DNA of 64,000 nt, from assembly GCA_949152475.1 (NCBI GenBank), contig OX424555.1, positions 12,728,868-12,792,867 of the forward strand, given 5' to 3'. The position numbers and the translations under genes were made by a program. Below the pieces are notes generated by a model. It saw only the letters and a program-made list of their open reading frames with translations. It did not search any database and was not told the origin of the DNA. This document shows, in pieces, positions 1-12,776 of the stretch. This DNA comes from Terebella lapidaria. Lineage: Eukaryota; Annelida; Polychaeta; Terebellida; Terebellidae. Within the stretch, counting starts at the first letter, position 1. Each line of letters starts with the position of its first letter.

Positions 1-945
1 TGCAGAGGACTGTACGGCCAGGTGGGACAAGCCCATTACTCATGCAGAGGTCTGTACGGCCAGGTGTGACGAGCCCATTACTCACAGAGGTTTCTACGGC
101 CAGGTGGGACAAGCCCATTACTCATGCAGAGGTCTGTATGGCCAGGTGAGACAAGCCCATTACTCACGCAGAGGTCTGTACGGCCAGGTGCGACAAGCCC
201 TTTACTCACGCAGAGGTCTGTACGGCCAGGTGCAACAAGCCCATTACTCATGCAGAGGTATGTACGGCCAGGTGTGACAAGCCCTTTACTCACGCAGAGG
301 CCTGTACGGCCAGGCGTGACAAGCCCATTACTCATGCAGAGGTCTGTACGGCCAGGTGAGACAAGCCCATTACTCACGCAAAGGTCTGTATGGCCAGGTG
401 TGACAAGCCCATTACTCATGCAGAGGTCTGTACGGCGAGGTGTTACAAGCCCATTACTCACGCAGAGGCCTGTACGGCCAGGTGTGACAAGCCCATTACT
501 CATGCAGAGGCCTTACGGCCAGGTGTGACAAGCCCATTACTCACACAGGTCTGTACGGCCAGGTGGGATAAGCCCATTACTCACGCAGGGGCCTGTGCGA
601 CCAGGTGAGACAAGCCCATTACTCACGCAGAGGTCTGTACGGCCAGCTGTGACAAGCCCATTACTCATGCAGAGGTCTGTACGGCCGGGTGTGACAAGCC
701 CATTACTCACGCAGAGGTCTGCACGGCCAGCTGTGACAAGCCCATTACTCACGCAGAGGTCTGCACGGCCAGGTGTGACAAGCCCATTACTCACGCAGAG
801 GTCTGTACGGCCAGGTGTGACAAGCCCATTACTCACGCAGAGGCCTGCACGACCAGGTGAGACAAGCCCATTACTCATGCAGAGGTCTGTACGGCCAGGT
901 GGGACAAGCGGAAGCGCATTACTGACGTGGAGGCATATGCGGCCA
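1..945. repeat. 42-bp minisatellite, about 22 copies, cut by the window edge
   Basis: Tandem copies of a 42-bp unit with the core GCAGAGGTCTGTACGGCCAG followed by GTGTGACAAGCCCATTACTC. The period is divisible by three, so several frames on both strands stay open for 130-160 codons. Those frames have no splice signals, no domain and no unusual codon constraint. Copies differ at a few fixed sites (tgtgac, tgagac, tgggac), and the array decays after about 900. I treat it as non-coding. Confidence 0.9.
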
Positions 946-1820
946 AGTGACAAGCCCATCAACATTTCACCTATAGCACACAATATTACGGAGCCCCTTA
1001 ACCGCCACATTATTGTGAATAAAAAAATTCATTTCGTACTTTTATACAAAAGACATTAGTATTGACTTGGTGAGAAGCAGAGACACTTTTTTGAAAAAAA
1101 AAAGACTTCAAAAAATAGCTTCCATGTTCGAATACGTTGTATTAAATTAATTAGTGCTGCTTTAAAGCATACATCAAGTTATGGCAACATGATAGGCGAC
1201 CAATGTTACAAAAGGGTAATTAAACTTGTCATGCTGAACTGTGTTTTTGTATGATATCGGTTGTCCTTAATCGTGTCCTGAAAAAAAAGAGGGGAACAAA
1301 GGATAATTATGAGCCAAGAGGCCAAAAAAATAATAAAATGTTTGTGGTCGTGAGAAATGTGAAACTGAAATGTGAAGCATATTTAGTCGCAGAAAAAACA
1401 TACAAAGAAATCATGTCTGTGATACCGAGATACCGGTAGTCACAATGGAACCTTCGAGCTTCGTGATTATGATAAAAAGTTACTCGAGTCTAAACTTTAG
1501 GGGGAAAAAACTTACTCAAGTCTAAGTTTTGCACGAATCTACATAATCAGATATAAAAATAATAAACACACCTTCCACAACAAGTTCCGCATGATGCCTC
1601 TTTTACAAAATGTGTTACTTATCACGCGAAAATTGACTATTTGCAATGACAATGCAACCAAACAGAACTTACAAGAATGCACACGACTGGTTAATTATAT
1701 ACATGTGATCGGTATGACAGTCAATCCATTTCGATTTTTGTTTCCATCACAAAGTTCATATCCTTAAAATTCGAAAGGAGAAGTCGAAACTTTTGGAATG
1801 GGGTGTATATGCTGTTGCAC
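946..1820. other. AT-rich intergenic stretch
   Basis: No gene, tRNA or clear repeat seen. It is AT-rich with short A and T runs, and the only open frame (1251-1439) is 62 codons without recognisable similarity. It forms the upstream flank of the receptor gene. Confidence 0.5.
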
Positions 1821-1823
1821 ACA

Positions 1824-1830
1824 TATAAAA
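1824..1830 (+). promoter_or_regulatory. TATA-box candidate of the receptor gene
   Basis: TATAAAA lies 35 bp before the start codon at 1865, which would put transcription start near 1855 and leave a very short 5' leader. Position and sequence are suggestive only; an untranslated upstream exon cannot be excluded. Confidence 0.4.
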
Positions 1831-1864
1831 TGATTTGATTTCATGTTGAGGCACACACATCAGG

Positions 1865-4800
1865 ATGGCAACTCAGCTCATTACATCCCTACTTTTCATA
1901 TGCTGTACACGAACATTATGGTCTCACAATCATGGTTTGTTTTTGAGCCAACAAAATCTTTATGTTAATAGATTGATATTTTATACATTCATCAATTTGT
2001 AAATTTCGACTTATAACACCAATATTTCGTACATTCAACATTTTTTTAATTTCCACACTTTACAAATTTTCCAATGAATCTGAAATAATTTTGACGTCAC
2101 AGCAAACACTCCAGATGTTTCAGACCGTTGCCCGGATTCGACTCCGTTGGGTATGGAGTGTGGTTATCCTGGAATATCACACACTGTGTGTACCGAACAG
2201 GACTGTTGTTACCACACACAGTCGGCACAATGCAACCAGCGCTGGCGGGATCGAAGTCTGGAAAGTACAGGTATGTAGGGGCTTAGACTCGCCATCACAT
2301 TTACTTCACACCCCGACCAGCTTCCACCTCGGTGATAACCTCTCCTTTTAATGATAACCTTTCAACCCGTCTCATCCAGGTTGAAACCTTTTGACCGAGA
2401 ACGTTCTCACCCTTGTGTTAAACTATTGCCCTCGGTGACAACCTTGTCATCCGGTGGGAACATTATTAATGGGTTTTCATAGAAGCGGAAAGGTTCTAAG
2501 CAGGGCGACAAGTTCTCATCAGGTTTAAAACCGAGGTTTCAATCGAGGTAAACAGGTTCACAACGAGGTAAGAAGATTTCCACAGAGGTAGGAAGATTTC
2601 AACCGAGGTGAGGAGATTTCCAACGAGGTGAAAGGTTTTAGACGGAAGAGTTCGCACCGGGGTGACAAGGTTCTCACTTAGGTGAAAAGGTTTTCAACGA
2701 GATTCAGTTTTCACTGAGTTGAATATGTTCTCAACGGGGTGAGAAGATTTTCTCCGAGTTGAAAAGTTTTGGCTGGGGTGAAGTTTTCACCGAGTTGAAA
2801 AGGTTTTGGCTGAGGGAGAAGGTTTTCTCCGAGTTGAAAAGGTTTTGGCTGAGGGAGAAGGTTTTCACCGAGTTGGAAAGTTTTGGCTGGATTGAAGTTT
2901 TCACTAAGTTAAAAGTTGTGATGGGGTGAGAAGGTTTTCACCGAGTTGAAAAGTTTTGGCTGGGGAGTTTTCAGCGAGTTGAAACGTTTTGGTTGAGGTA
3001 AAGTTTTCACCGAATTGGAAAGTTTTGGCTCGGGTGAGAAAGTTTTCGCCGAGTTGAATAGGCTTTGGCTGGAGTGAGAAGGTATTCATCGAGGCGGAAA
3101 CCGGGTGAGGTGTATAGGAAACGTGATGGCGAATCTGTGCCACCGTAGATATGATATTTCACACAATGCTTACATTGCTCCATTGCAGTGTTCCATACTG
3201 CGTGCGAATCATCGTGCGGGTTTAGCGCATCAACAACTCTTCAATGTGTGAAGAAGGCGTTTCCTTATGAGAGTTGTCACCTGAGAAGTGAAGAATGTGG
3301 ACTTCCACGTTGTAAGTTTATGTTTCACCATGTCTGTATTGAAAACAAGTCGTGAGAGGCAGATAGGATTATGTGCTTATAACTAAAATTCTCGCACCAA
3401 TTCAGTTATTTAGTATGTTGGACAAATATATCCCTTTTGACAAAGTGCCATGGTGAGTAGATCAACCACTATATGGCCCCTAACACCTACACTGCTGCTG
3501 TAGAATAATGAGAACGAAAACTCTAAGGATTGGTTATGGGGTTAATAGTGTATTTATTGCCCTGAGTAAAGTTCATATGCAACAACAAAAAATGTGCCCG
3601 GCTATAAAGGTTTGCACCCTACTAAAAATGTTTGCGCAGTGCTAGAAAGGTTTGCGCCCTGCTATCAAGGTTTGAATCTCACAGAAAAGGTGATCCGCCC
3701 TGTCATAAAGGTTTTTCCCTGTTAAAAAAAGGTTTGTGACCTGCTTTTAAGGTTTGTGCGTTCCAATAAAAGGTTTGTGCCCTGTTAAAAAGGTTCGCAC
3801 CCCACTATGAATGTTTTCAAGATTATCTCGGGTCAAGTTCAAGGTCATTAAAATTTGCACCAAATGACTTTATAATACGAACCTGAACTCTTTTCTTGAA
3901 AGTTTTGTCTCCACATACCATTTATACCTTCGATACGGATATAACTAGGATCTAGTTTGAGAACTCAACATTATCTCCGGCCAAGCTCAAGGATTTTGAA
4001 AAATAGCCATCATGTATGCCCATAAGAACATATCAGAACCATCATGTATGCCCATAATACAGACTTTGATAGTTCGTAAAACATTCTTCAAGAGTTTTGC
4101 ACCCCAACATCACTTCATACCTTTCGGGTGAACGTAACGTAATCTTAGGTTTTCCACACCTTCATATTCGTTTAGAAGGTCAATAAAATATGCAACATAT
4201 GTGACTTTATATGAGTTAATATTACAAACCTAAGCTCTCTTCTGTTTCGAAAGATTAAATTACACATTGTGTGTTGGTATGGCATTGAATTTAGGTCCTC
4301 TTTGTCATCTAAGGTCAAGTTAAAGGTCACAAAAAATCACTACAAATGGTGTTTTATGAGCTCAGAACACAAACATAAGCTTCAATTATTTGTTTCTATA
4401 GGCCTAATACTGCAATGAACATACCCCTGAGTTTGGTCACTCAAGGGCATCGGGAGATGTACCATATATGACTTCATTAGGTTCATAGTGACCTTAAATC
4501 TGAGTACTCGCGATGTCATCTGGTGTCGATTCTGGACTCTTTCATCCTCATAATATAACCTTAAGCTTTATTTCCAAGTGGTTAGCTAATAATGAATTTA
4601 ATAATGAAAATGAGTATCCATTATTGAAAACGGTGTTTTTTCTCGGTCTGATAATGGACAAACGGTCATCCGGCATAACAACTTGGCGGTCCATCAGATT
4701 TGTTTTCTAAATTACAAATGCTGTTTGCTTCAATTGCAGGTGCTGTGACGAACGTTTCACATACAGACTACGTGGAAATAATCAATGACCGAGGAGAAAA

Positions 4801-7800
4801 CTTATCAGAACAACGCTCCTCAGTTTTCTACCAAATAACAGGTTCCAACATTACATACGTTTACATTGACTCTATAATTGAAACCTGCATCAGAACTACA
4901 AAACACTGGATTGCCTCATTAGCACAAACATTCAAGCTGGATTATATGTGTATATCTTTTATTAGCAACTTATCGTTCAGAAAGGTCAAGAATAATCCAG
5001 GTATAATATCAACTTGTTCAACGTCAAATCGTGATCTAGATCATATACATAGAAGTCCAGATATTGTTACTGCATCGAGTTACACAAAGGAGAAGTCGCC
5101 TTTGGGTCATATCTACTTCACCGGGCGGTCCACTGGTACAGAAACCGTACGTCGCTGGACAATATATTTGCCTCAAGGACTTCAACCCGATTTCCATATC
5201 AACCTTACATTTGCTTTGTTCTGCCTGGAAGAGTCTGGACCCAAATGTGTCGCAGATTATGTGACAACAGACACTGTAGATGCAAATGATATCAAGACGA
5301 CTGTAGGGAGATATTGTGGGGTCCGCCATCCCTGGAGTGAATATTCAGACGACACATTGATAGTGAGCGCTAATATAAAATCTTTAGAAATGAATACCAT
5401 GTTAGCGTTTTACCAATTTGTGCCATACGTCAGGTTCCACCCGGGACAGCAACGAACGACTGGATATTTCGGAGCAACCGTGATGTATTTAATTCCTTTG
5501 GTTTTATACCATGACGACTTCCAGTATAAATTAACTTGGTGGATATATACTAAATGGGACCACGGATTACGAATCACATTTCTTGAAGAATACTCAACGT
5601 CTGAAGATGTCCACATCGCTGTTCACAACGGACCTTGGGCAGATCCAGCGACAATTTTAGAAAGTTTGCAAACAAGACATTCCCACAACATTGCCCCGCA
5701 TATGATTTATAAAGCATATGGCTTTCAGCTTTTTGTTGAGGTTGTTGGACGACATCTTGCGTATGAGTTTATTGGAGCCATTTATGAGGCTCGGGTGGAA
5801 CATTTGCAACAGACAACACATCTCTGCCAACAATCTAAGCAGGGTTCCCGTGTCACAGTTCATGCATCTAATACAAATCCGAGGGACCCTGATATAATAC
5901 GACCTTTCGTGTATTGCAAATGGGAATTTGAAACTTATTATTCACTTGATATGGTGTTTGAGGATGTTATGCTAACGACTCTTGGTGAAACAAAATGTCT
6001 GACGGGAGGATTATTCATCAACGCAACTCATTTGAGTAAATTTCTGAACTCCCTGTCGCAACAAAACCTTGGCCCCCTGTGTGGAAATCCACTGGCTGAG
6101 TGGATAGAACACGAGAACAATGCAACAATCACGACCTACGACCATGTCAGGACCGTAATCATATTTTATGTGTCGGGGTCGAGTGCAGCAAACATGCGGA
6201 TACATTTAGACATAAATTATCGGTGCAGTGGGTTATTCGGTATTTGTGATTTTTACATTTACGAATCTGACTTTTATGTTGGAATTTATACAGCCAACTG
6301 GATCGTTATGTGTGCAGATGGCTCCAGCAAATTTAATTTAGAGAAACATTGTTTCATCGAAAGCCTGTCAGTGGAAGCATGTCTGAAAGTTCAACACCTC
6401 CCGAGCATGGAGAGAACTCCGTATTCGCTGTGTTCGATACAAGCGGGTAGGCCTACTAAAAAACCTTCAGACAAGTACTATAGTCACATCAATTACTATC
6501 CAATAAAGAGTACTATTCATGGATTTTCGAAACACGCATCCAGCTGCAGAACTTGTAAGGAGGCGTTGATTCTTAATAATAATAACTCTGTTATTGACAG
6601 TACATTTAATTTGAGCATATATGGCCGATTCCAAGTTGATCATTACAATACAGCTTTGCGATCAACCACGGGATATGTTGCTACGATCGAGTATTCGAAA
6701 TGCCCTATTCTCTCTATACCATCCGGCCAGTTAGTGGTAATACATGCCACTTGTTCCATAACGAGTTACCACAGTAACAAGGGGTTTTATAAATTTATTC
6801 TCATTGGAACTGAACGCCAACAACTCGAACAACAATTACGTGATTGGTTGATACCAGAAGATTGCATGCAGCAGGTCGTACTGAAATTGTTGTTCACCGC
6901 AGACTGTAATCCAGAGAAATACTCAATAATTGTGTACTCCGATGATGAACCGATGTGGGTTTGGACCCATTTGGCTAAGGTCAACCTCACGTTGCAAACA
7001 TTGCAAACGAAAAATATCACAGTGGGCCTAAATCGCGATTCAACGGACGAAGCCTGTAGGATAACTGTGGAAGCAAGGTCACACAACAACTCGTACAGCA
7101 CGAATACAGAACAGTGTAACTACGACGTTGAGCCCTGCATTAACGGATGGTGCTACGATATAGCAAGTGACCGGCTCTTGAAGAACGTGACCTGGTCAGA
7201 TATGAAAAGCTACTGTCAAAAGCATGGACAACAATTGCTGAGTATCGGAAGCATTGAGGCTGAAAACGTTTTGCGTGACTTTTTATTTCAGCATCACAGA
7301 ACAATATTCCACACCACCCCAGGAGCTGTGCTGATGTTCGTTGGAGCTTCTCGTGACCAGGTGAGCTAGAATCAATACGGAATATTTTGTGCAATTTAGC
7401 CTGGATCAATCTCAAATCTCAGTATTCTCATGAGTCGAGGATAAGTTTTCATCCCCGTGTGTTGTATTCAGTCCTATTCAGGAAAATTTGTCTGGCAAAC
7501 TGGGAACCAAGTGGGGTACTCTTCCTGGAACGTACCAGGTTACCATGGATATATACCCAAGTATGTGCGACGGAATACCGGAGGCTTTCTGATAATGGCG
7601 ACTGCTCTACCAGAACCGCTACATTCATGGTCGATGGAGCTGGAGCCAGCTAACGACGAGAGCCGACTGTGTGTTGTTGCGAGTCTCGTGTCACCAAGTA
7701 CACCTTTCAGATGGATCACTGTACCCTGCAACATGACTTTATCTAACATTCTTCCCATATGTTCCGGCCGTTCCGGTAGAGATGATACCATGCCAGAGCG

Positions 7801-10669
7801 AAAACAGCAGCACCTGTCTAAAATGTACAATTATTGTCGGAATGGATGGACACCGTTGAATAACACCTGTTACAAGCTTGTACCTTGTGGACGCTGTCTC
7901 ACGGAGAATTCAACCAAACAGAATGCCGGATTGGCCTGCGCCCGTTCAGGAGCGAATATTGCAGCTTTGCAGTCAAACGACTCTATTGCCTCACTCTTTG
8001 CTAGATGGTATTATGTGGCTACTGACTTGGTAGTCGCTTATAAGATAGGGGAGGAAAATGACATCTTTGGGAGCGTCAGTGCGTATACCGAAGACACATT
8101 TTCTCCTGTTCAAGTCCGATATAACATATTTGGCACGACATTCCCGGTGACTCATGCCTTATGTCAGATTCCCTTCACCACGGCAAAGACGGTTTGTAGG
8201 AGAACATTTTGGAAACCATGCGATGATGGGACATGTATTCATGAGAAAAACTGGTGTGATGGTGCTGTCGATTGCCTTGATGCATCCGATGAATTGAATT
8301 GCTCAGGTGTCTGTTCACATCCAGAGACGTATCTCAGTCGTATCTCAATCGTATCTCAGTGTTTTACAAACTGTTTGTATCCGTATTGTACATGCAGCAA
8401 AAACTACTATCAATGCGGTAACAAATGTATTGCCTTTTCCAAGTTCTGTGACCATTCATTAGACTGCCCAGATAAGACAGACGAACTGTTTTGTTTCGCC
8501 ACAACTGTCAGCATGATACCTTCGGTGGACGCATGTGCTTGGTCAGGTGGGTATTTTCCGATCAGTGAACCACCCAAGACCTTCAAATGTGCTGATTCTG
8601 AACAGGTGCCCGTAACTCACGTGCAAGATTTGGTTGTCGACTGTGCAGACAGCAGTGACGAATTCTGGCATTGGCCAGTGGAACAGTTTCCAAGCTACAT
8701 GACGAGTACATGTCCTGATGGTGGGATCCCTTGCACTCCAGGTTTGTCGGCAAGGTGCTACCAGACCTGGGAAACATGCATACTTCTCACGGATGAGTAT
8801 GGTATGTTGACGCCATGTCGTAATGGCATTCATTTGAGAAACTGTTCCAAAGTAGAGTGCCCTGGGTATTTCAAGTGCCCAAATCAATATTGTGTCCCAC
8901 TACACTATGTATGTGATGGGGTACAGCATTGCACGATGGGTGAAGACGAAAAATCTTGTGATATTTTTACTTGTCCTGGATTTCTGAGGTGCAAACACGA
9001 TAATGTATGTGTCCACCATAATCAGATATGTGACGGAACATTTGATTGTCCTATTTCAAAGGAAGACGAATTGTACTGTGACAGAGTGGATTGCCCATTA
9101 GAGTGTTTATGTTCAGGTATATATGTACATTGTACTGTTGCTAGGACATTTGATGTGTTTGCAAGGCTTACAGAAATGGCAAGGAGTCTGACGATTACTT
9201 CGAGCGGTTTGGTCCTGAACAGTGAAACGTATGAACATCTACCAAATGCTTTGATTGTCTTGAATATGGGTCATTGCGAAGTGGAAATTATCCCTCCAAA
9301 TTCATTCAATCAACTCTTCGTATTGCGTGAACTGAACTTAGAACATAACAAGATACACGTATTACATAAGAATGCATTTATTGGACTTCATAACCTGAAA
9401 GTTTTGATATTGGCAGGGAATCCTTTAGAATTTGTCAGTGCATTTTCAATGGTTAGTTTGTGTTCCGTTGATCGACTTGACCTGAGTCACTTAGGAATTT
9501 TAGAAATAGAAGATCATGCATTTAGTGGTATGTCTCGGTTACAAGTCTTAAACTTGTCACATAATGCAATCCAGTCATTCAATCCCCAAATGCTCTGTTG
9601 TGGGAACAATCAGCTCTCCCAACTGGATATAAGCAGTAATGATTTCACATCATTCGTAACCGATACCGCGACGGAAGACATTATCTGGAACTTTAAATTA
9701 ACAGCAGATGTGGGATTTTTATGCTGCCTCACGAGAGGACATTGCACAGCTCCTCAGAGAGTTTCTTGTCAATTATACCTGAAACACCGAGTCGTCCAGG
9801 CGAGCTTCATATCTGGAGGTATTTTCGTTGTTATTCTGAGTCTTCTGACAGGTTTTTGGCATGTCAGCCACCGGACATCCATAACCTCTCGAATGTTAGT
9901 TCACCTGACATGTGCTGAATTCGTTGTTGGCGTCTATTGCGTGTTGGTAGGTGGGATTGGTGTGATCAGTCAAGACAGTGTCATGATGTTCATGAGTTTC
10001 TGGCTTGGTAACACACTCTGCAAAGTGGCTGCTGGTCTATCAGGACTGGGTCTCTTCATGTCTTTTCTCTTGCTGGCATTTCTTTCAATCACAAGAGCTG
10101 TGGCTTTGTCTTCTCCCTTGTCCAGAAGATTGCGTCAACATACGTACATACGTAGCTGTCTGCCTATATGTTGGATTGTTGGAGCATGTCATACGTTCTT
10201 CCCTGTATTGTGGAACACAAAGAAAATGTTTGGGGAATCTTTGAGCTGCTTCTTCTTCGATTTTCGCAATATTGCTGATGGTTGGATTGGTTACGCGAAA
10301 TACACCGCACAAGTTGGAATGCTACTATCCATCATTTCCATTACAGTATCAAACGCTTTCATTTTGAAAATCGTCAAGCAGTCTGCAAAACGTGTCTCTC
10401 AAAAGCCACGAAATGCGAACAAAATTGTCCGTCGAACGTATGTACAGGTCTTGAACTTTGGTGCCCTGTACACTACTATATTTGTAATTGATATGAACAA
10501 GGAGAAGTTGTTATCTGATGATACATTATGGACAATGGAAATATCAGAGATATTCGCAACTATATTATTTGTGTCAGTTAATTCGTGTCTTAACACACTT
10601 TTTACGTCGAAATACAGACAAACTGTGGCTGAGCATATTGTTAATCCTCTAAGAGAGAAAATGTTCTAA
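1865..10669 (+). CDS. Multidomain 7TM receptor (trefoil/CUB-like/C-type lectin/LDLa/LRR), GRL101-like
   Basis: Model: exons 1865-1934, 2103-2270, 3189-3311, 4740-7360 and 7472-10669; 6180 nt, 2059 residues. The first three introns are phase 1 and the last is phase 0, all GT-AG (the first donor is the weak GTTTGT). Seen in order: a hydrophobic signal peptide (MATQLITSLLFICC); a P-type trefoil-like module in exon 2 (ECGYPG, then CCYH); a short Cys-rich module in exon 3; divergent CUB-like modules (residues ~121-900); a C-type lectin domain (~920-1085) and a second, eroded one (~1110-1230); four recognisable LDLa repeats plus a broken one (~1236-1531); an LRR N-cap (CPLECLC) and about five LRRs (~1535-1725); seven hydrophobic spans (~1771-2040) and a short tail. 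LDLa plus LRR plus rhodopsin-like 7TM is known from snail GRL101 and relaxin-type LGRs. The DRY-like site reads ITR and the NPxxY-like site LNTLF, so coupling may be altered. Ligand unknown. Confidence is high for exons 4 and 5 and moderate for exons 1-3, which rest on phase agreement and domain logic. Confidence 0.85.
2370..3110 (+). repeat. Degenerate tandem repeat in receptor intron 2
   Basis: Imperfect repeats built on GAGTTGAAAAGGTTTTGGCT with GGGTGAGAAGGTTTTCACC, spacing roughly 36-40 bp and strongly diverged at the left end. It fills most of intron 2 (2271-3188). The minus-strand open frame at 2904-3143 is a by-product. Confidence 0.7.
3590..3830 (+). repeat. Short degenerate repeat in receptor intron 3
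   Basis: About ten imperfect copies of AAAGGTTTGCGCCCTGCTA spaced 20-30 bp. It lies in intron 3 (3312-4739). The rest of that intron contains several scattered AAGGTCA/TCAAGGTCA strings but no gene. Confidence 0.6.
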
Positions 10670-11320
10670 CACCAGGTGCCAGTACTCGTGTAACGCCTAG
10701 CCTAGGGTTTGTTTTAAAACAGCCAATAGGCTATAGCGAAAATCAAATATTGCACATTTACATCAATTAAAACTATTTTTGTGAATCGATATCTGACGTT
10801 ACATGTATGCATTAGGTGCGCTCTCTGTAACTAAATGTTAGTAGTATAGTTACATGCAGTAGTAGTGCTGACAAGACACATGAGTGACTCAACACAAGCA
10901 CCAAGATTAGCGAATAAGTTCACATTTATTTCTGCATTGTATATGAATGATTAGATTATTGTACCGTAATTGAAGAAATGAAACTCTACGGATATAAATC
11001 AGTTTGAACTATTTATTATTGACTTGGATACTCCACGTATACCCCGAGTATAATCTGTTGATATATAACCTGTCATTCAAAATCGATGAAAAGTGTTAAT
11101 ATTTTCCACATTTATTTCAAATTGAAGTACTACCACAAAAAATGTATAATACTGAAGTGTAGTTGTATATTCTCTATACAATATTACACAATAATAGTCA
11201 GTTATCTCTAACAAATTTGAATGCCTTTGTACACTGTACATAATTTCATATAAATAAAATATAAATCTTTGTTGTTTGTTATGTCTAACTCTAAGTTTAT
11301 AGTCTCTTAGTTAGATAATA
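10670..11320 (+). other. Probable 3' UTR and poly(A) signal of the receptor gene
   Basis: AT-rich sequence after the stop codon without open frames. A canonical AATAAA at 11253-11258, about 585 nt after the stop, is the most likely cleavage signal; the first transposon begins shortly after it. Confidence 0.55.
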
Positions 11321-11972
11321 CAGGGTGTTCAAAAAGTCACTGTGCACTTCGTAACGTTGTGTAATAGGTTTGGGTATGTAATCGTACCATGTGAAATAGT
11401 ACACGACGGTGGATAAAATTAAATGTGTTGCATGAACATGAATATTTATTGGATGATTATGACATTGTAATGACACCAAGTACTTGACAACACAATATTT
11501 ACATGTCGTACCAATTCATTTCTAAGAAGAAATAAATTGGCAGTTTGGAAATCCACTCCAGACAAGACATGCGTTCAGTGTGGTTCTTCCTTCGCAAGAA
11601 AGGACCAAAAACTTTTTGGTCCAACAGCTACGAGGTCATGAAGGAAAATAATCCATAGAGGTTCAAGAATACTTTTGACAATAATATACTGACGAGAGAG
11701 TGCCAATTCGCAACAGTATGCCTGTCTTGATGAAAAGGTTTGCGGAAATTGGGTCGTGCTGTGTTTTGTAAATAGAGGATACTTCAAACAATTGGTGAAA
11801 CCGAAATCGTCAAATTTCAAAATTATTCTTGTTTCACATACCATGCTCCTATTTATCGATGATGTATTTTGTGTGTAAACACCGTTAATTTATGTATAAA
11901 CTTGGATACTACCTGGTACTGATTGGAAATGAATACATAATGCCACTGCACAGTGACTTTTTGAACACCCTG
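11321..11972. mobile_element. 652-bp non-autonomous DNA transposon with 26-bp perfect TIRs, TA target
   Basis: Left end CAGGGTGTTCAAAAAGTCAC (continuing TGTGCA) is matched perfectly by its reverse complement at 11947-11972. Both ends are flanked by TA (11319-11320 and 11973-11974), as expected for Tc1/mariner-type insertion. The longest frame (minus, 11575-11844) has no recognisable transposase motif, so the element looks non-autonomous. The perfect TIRs suggest a fairly recent insertion. Confidence 0.85.
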
Positions 11973-12284
11973 TATAATGGATTTTGGTATTTTACTTTCA
12001 TGATCTGCTTCGAAGTCACGAAAATAAGACAGTGCTATGGAAAATGATGACCCGAAGAAAGCACTCTTTCGACGAACGTGACCAAGATGGTGCCGTTACT
12101 TCTGTCAACTAAAAGATACCGGATCAGTATTTCAAAGCTTGTGATCGCTCGAACATACACGAGTAAGCTGGAATCGCACTGCGTCACGGGATACAAAGCA
12201 CCGAGAATGGCGTTAATGTAAACAAACTCAAAATATCTCCACCAGAAACTCGCAACGAAATCTATTAGAAAGGGGCATCTGTTT

Positions 12285-12768
12285 CAGGGATGGGGTCAAA
12301 TACGTATTTGCATTTGTATTTGTATTTGAAATACACTAAATCTCGTATTCGTATTTGTATTTGTATTTGGCAATTTCAGTACTGGCGTATTTGTATTTGA
12401 ATTTGTATTTGAGGACTGTATTTGATGTATTTGGAATCAAATACAGTCAAATACACAGAAGTGAATTTTTTTGTGGCGTAACTTATATTTTCTCGTGTAA
12501 ATGTAAATTGGATAACCAATGATAATGATCTGAAGGGGAAATTTATGACAGCGACAAAAAAAGCCCACTGAATGCGTCAAAAATACGACTCAAAAACGAC
12601 GGATGACTAAGAAATAAATATTTGCATTTGTATTTGTATTTGAAGAAATGTATTTGTATTTGTATTCGTATTTGGTCGGCTCTGGAAGTGTGTATTTGTA
12701 TTTGTATTTGAATTTGGCTTTGAGTATTTGTATTTGTATTTGACAATCTGTATTTGACCCCATCCCTG
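12285..12768. mobile_element. 484-bp hAT-type MITE rich in TATTTG repeats
   Basis: Begins CAGGGATGGGGTCAAATAC and ends with the inverted copy GTATTTGACCCCATCCCTG. It is flanked by a perfect 8-bp duplication ATCTGTTT (12277-12284 and 12769-12776), the hallmark of hAT insertion. The interior is TATTTG/CAAATA hexamer repeats plus a short unique middle. No transposase. Confidence 0.93.
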
Positions 12769-12776
12769 ATCTGTTT

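Noticed and set aside
78..1059. Open frames of 134-157 codons on both strands
   Set aside because: They are read-through of a 42-bp tandem repeat, a multiple of three without frequent stops, with no domain or splice context.
2904..3143. Small minus-strand gene in receptor intron 2
   Set aside because: The frame repeats KTFQLGEN and simply mirrors the degenerate intronic repeat.
11575..11844. Transposase in the TA-flanked element
   Set aside because: 89 codons on the minus strand without a DDE or helix-turn-helix pattern; too short for a transposase.
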